A program made the translations under genes and the position numbers. 7,681 bases of DNA from the NCBI GenBank assembly GCA_050692055.1, contig JBOGTC010000154.1, forward strand, positions 1 through 7,681, read 5' to 3'. This document shows, one piece after another, positions 5,697-7,681 of the stretch (position 1 is its first letter; each line of letters begins with the position of its first letter). The stretch is from JBOGTC01 sp050692055. GTDB taxonomy: Bacteria > Chloroflexota > Limnocylindria > QHBO01. Below the pieces are notes generated by a model. It had not been told where the DNA came from, did no database searches, and worked only from the letters and a program-made list of their open reading frames with translations.

Positions 5697-6585
5697 GCCT
5701 CTCCTCGCCATCATCCTCGGCGTCGGGACTCGGCAGCTCGGACGGTGCCGGCCGCTTCACGGGCTCCCGCGCCACCTCCTCTGGAGGCTCGGGCCCCAGG
5801 ATCTGGCCGGCGGCGGCGCGCCGCCCGCGCCACGCGTCGAAGGTGTTCTTCCAGACCGCCCACCGCGTGGTGGCGTGGATGAAGACCGATGCCCGGCTCC
5901 CGTGCCAGTCGTTCTGCGGCAGCAGCGCCCTGAGCTCGGCGGCGGTCTCGAACATCGGCAGCGCGTTGAAGCTCATCGCCACCTCGAACCTCGAGTGGCT
6001 GTCGGAGCAGGCAATGCCCGGGATCTCGTAGCGAGCCGCGAACTCGGCAGCCTCGAGGTTGTGGCGCTGGAAGGTAACACGGCTGTTGAAGACCTCGATC
6101 GTGTCGACCTTCCTGCTCTCGGCGAGATTGCGCAGCGGGCCCTGGCGAATACGCGAGCCGCGGAACGGATCGAACGGGTGCGGGATGCTGACCAGGCCGC
6201 CCTGCCGATGGATCTCGTCCGCCGTCTCGTTGGCCGACAGGCCGCGCGGGATGGTCTTCTCCAGGAAGAGGCCCACCACCTCGCCATCGGCGGTGCTCAC
6301 CTCCTCGCCGAGGATCACGGTGAGCCGATCCTCCACGCCCAGCTCTCGAACCTTGTCGCGCACCGCGACTGCGCCCTCGACGTTGTTGTGGTTCGTGACG
6401 CAGGCGTGGGTCAGGCCACGCTCGAGAGCGCACTCGATGAACCGCTTCTCCGTCAGGATCGAGTCGCGGGAGAAGCGCGTGTGGATATGGAAGTCGGCGA
6501 ACGCGAGCTTCTGCTCCTGCTTCGGCCTGCCGGTGCGCTCCTTCAGCCGTGCCCGCAGGGCCTCCGCCGAGGCGGCGACGCTCAC
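5689..6585 (-). CDS. PHP-domain metal-dependent phosphoesterase
   Basis: This 298-residue protein belongs to the PHP (polymerase and histidinol phosphatase) superfamily, which hydrolyses phosphate esters with a two- or three-metal centre. Visible ligands in order are D31-x-H33-x-H35 (FADFHIHTRFSRDS), D41, H66 (VTNHNN), E94/E95 (ILGEEVS), H136 (VSIPHPFD), E164 and N167 (IEVFNSR), and D195-x-H197 (ACSDSHS). All expected positions are filled, so it should be active. The order and spacing resemble the stand-alone TrpH/YciV-like phosphoesterases rather than the DNA polymerase domain. No other domain is present, and the last ~40 residues are a proline- and glutamate-rich tail. GTG 6583-6585 overlaps the mreB stop as GTGA; the frame is open upstream, but that part is the shadow of mreB. 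No clear Shine-Dalgarno sequence exists, so translation probably depends on coupling to mreB. The substrate is unknown; nucleotides or sugar phosphates are possible. Confidence 0.9.
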   Translation of the reverse strand: MSVAASAEALRARLKERTGRPKQEQKLAFADFHIHTRFSRDSILTEKRFIECALERGLTHACVTNHNNVEGAVAVRDKVRELGVEDRLTVILGEEVSTADGEVVGLFLEKTIPRGLSANETADEIHRQGGLVSIPHPFDPFRGSRIRQGPLRNLAESRKVDTIEVFNSRVTFQRHNLEAAEFAARYEIPGIACSDSHSRFEVAMSFNALPMFETAAELRALLPQNDWHGSRASVFIHATTRWAVWKNTFDAWRGRRAAAGQILGPEPPEEVAREPVKRPAPSELPSPDAEDDGEERRG

Positions 6586-7577
6586 GAGTGGCTGACCAGG
6601 CTCTTGCGGAACGTGCCGAAGTGCTCGAGCGCCATGCCGGTACCCACCGCCACGCTGTTCAGCGCGTTCTCCGCCACGTGGCACGGAATGCCGGTCACCT
6701 GGGTCAGCAGCTTGTCGAGGTTGCGCAGCAGCGAGCCGCCGCCGCTCATCACCATGCCCTTGTCGATGATGTCGCTGGAAAGCTCGGGTGGCGTCTGCTC
6801 GAGGACGTTGCGCACCGCCGTCACGATGCTCTGCAGCGGCTGCTCGATCGCCTCGGTGATCTCGGTGCTGGTGATCGGGATTGTCCGCGGCAGCCCGGCG
6901 ATCATGTCGCGGCCCTTGACCTCCATCCGCAGCGGCTCGTCGAGCGGCAGCGCGGAGCCGATCTGGATCTTCACGTCCTCCGCCGTCCGGTCGCCGATCA
7001 TCAGGTTGTACTTGCGTCGTATGTAGTTCGCGATGGCCTCGTCGAAGCGGTTGCCGCCCACGCGCAGCGAGTCGCTCACCACGATCCCGCCCAGCGCGAT
7101 GACCGCGATCTCGCTCGTCCCGCCGCCGATGTCAATGATCAGGTTTCCACTGGGCCCGCTGATCGGCACGTTGGCGCCGATCGCGGCCGCCAGCGGTTCC
7201 TCGATCAGGTATGCGTCCTTGGCGCCCGCCTTCAGCGCGGCGTCCCTGACCGCGCGCTTCTCGACGCTCGTAACACCGGATGGCACGCTGATCATCACGT
7301 CAGGCTTGAAGAGGCGGACGCGCGCCACCTTGTTGAGGACGTACTTGAGCATCGCCTCGGTGATGAGGTAGTCGGCGATGACACCGTCGCGCATGGGGCG
7401 GATGGCTCGCACGTTGCCGGGCGTGCGCCCGATCATCTCCCTGGCCTCTTCGCCCACGGCCACCAGCCGGTTGTCGTCCTCGCTGATCGCCACCACGCTC
7501 GGCTCATTGAGGACGACGCCCTTGCCCTTGACGTAGACGAGAATGTTGGCCGTTCCGAGATCGATGCCGATCTTCAT
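6582..7577 (-). CDS. mreB: Rod shape-determining protein MreB
   Basis: This 331-residue protein is a bacterial actin homologue. It polymerises with ATP into membrane-bound filaments that guide peptidoglycan synthesis along the side wall. The actin-fold ATP site is complete: phosphate-1 loop GIDLGTAN (4-11), catalytic E126/E127 in YLIEEPLAAAIGA, phosphate-2 loop IIDIGGGTSE (147-156) and adenosine motif VMSGGGSLL (276-284). The GDRTAEDVKIQIGSA segment (195-209) is also typical of MreB. Length is close to the usual 335-350, and the N-terminus at ATG 7575-7577 matches the family exactly. It is the first gene of a leftward operon whose next two genes are the PHP phosphoesterase (GTGA overlap) and the flippase-like protein. 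The common partners mreC and mreD do not follow. A paralogue role (Mbl-like) is possible and cannot be settled here. Confidence 0.97.
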   Translation of the reverse strand: MKIGIDLGTANILVYVKGKGVVLNEPSVVAISEDDNRLVAVGEEAREMIGRTPGNVRAIRPMRDGVIADYLITEAMLKYVLNKVARVRLFKPDVMISVPSGVTSVEKRAVRDAALKAGAKDAYLIEEPLAAAIGANVPISGPSGNLIIDIGGGTSEIAVIALGGIVVSDSLRVGGNRFDEAIANYIRRKYNLMIGDRTAEDVKIQIGSALPLDEPLRMEVKGRDMIAGLPRTIPITSTEITEAIEQPLQSIVTAVRNVLEQTPPELSSDIIDKGMVMSGGGSLLRNLDKLLTQVTGIPCHVAENALNSVAVGTGMALEHFGTFRKSLVSHS

Positions 7578-7681
7578 GCGTGTACGCGCGATCCTTCAGC
7601 TGGGGTCTGCTCGGGGCGCCCGCAGTATACCGATAAGCACGCCGTAACCGGCCGGTAAGCATCGGCGCATCACCATTGGCA
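7578..7681 (-). promoter_or_regulatory. mreB upstream region with a candidate -10 box
   Basis: On the minus strand TATACT (7629-7624) differs by one base from the TATAAT consensus and lies about 47 bases before the mreB start. No convincing TTGACA-like -35 box is seen at 16-18 bases; an extended-type TGCTTAT element sits just upstream instead. A 10-bp palindrome accggccggt (7647-7656) lies further upstream, between two similar TGCTTA sequences. AAGGA occurs 14 bases before ATG, which is far for a ribosome-binding site. Confidence 0.35.

Noticed and set aside
6586..6684. Longer PHP protein starting at 6684, inside mreB
   Set aside because: The extra 33 residues are the arginine- and glycine-rich shadow of mreB, and the PHP domain begins well after the GTGA start at 6585.
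7643..7649. Another CGTAACC upstream of mreB on the plus strand
   Set aside because: The four bases after 16 positions are GCGC, not CGTT, and no rightward gene is visible in the window.

Overview
The window is GC-rich bacterial chromosomal DNA (start codons ATG and GTG, tightly packed genes, several stop/start overlaps). I see no tRNA, rRNA, CRISPR array, insertion sequence or phage gene. The mix of a long-type ribosome hibernation factor, MreB, endonuclease IV and proline/aspartate-rich exported proteins would fit a high-GC Chloroflexota lineage or a deep actinobacterial relative. This placement is a guess from protein style and not a measured result.

Layout. (1) 1-1406: the 3' end of a ribosome hibernation promoting factor gene, a 44-residue one-helix membrane protein on the opposite strand, and a complete endonuclease IV gene (nfo). 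(2) 1424-3740: a regulatory module. A secreted protein with PDWV repeats is read leftward. An ECF sigma factor and a cysteine-free single-pass membrane protein with a duplicated proline-rich tail are read rightward, overlapping by ATGA. (3) 3741-4037: a gene-free stretch with inverted repeats. (4) 4038-7577: a leftward series of mreB, a PHP-domain phosphoesterase, a UPF0104/AglD-like multi-pass membrane protein and a small XRE-type regulator. The first three overlap one another; the regulator is set off by a 32-bp palindrome.

The most interesting signal is in the 135-bp gap between the secreted protein and the sigma factor. Each strand carries CGTAAC, exactly 16 bases, then CGTT, pointing outward at the two genes. 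The two CGTAACCT boxes form an inverted repeat. This has the geometry of ECF sigma promoters, and it suggests that the sigma factor drives both its own operon (sigma plus presumed anti-sigma) and the secreted protein. The picture is a self-contained envelope-response circuit: a membrane sensor/anti-sigma with a stalk-like outer tail, its sigma factor, and an exported effector or ligand.

The second point of interest is the mreB operon. The usual mreC/mreD partners do not follow mreB here. A PHP phosphoesterase and a lipid-flippase-like membrane protein are translationally coupled to it instead, which suggests a link between rod-shape machinery and envelope lipid or glycan metabolism.
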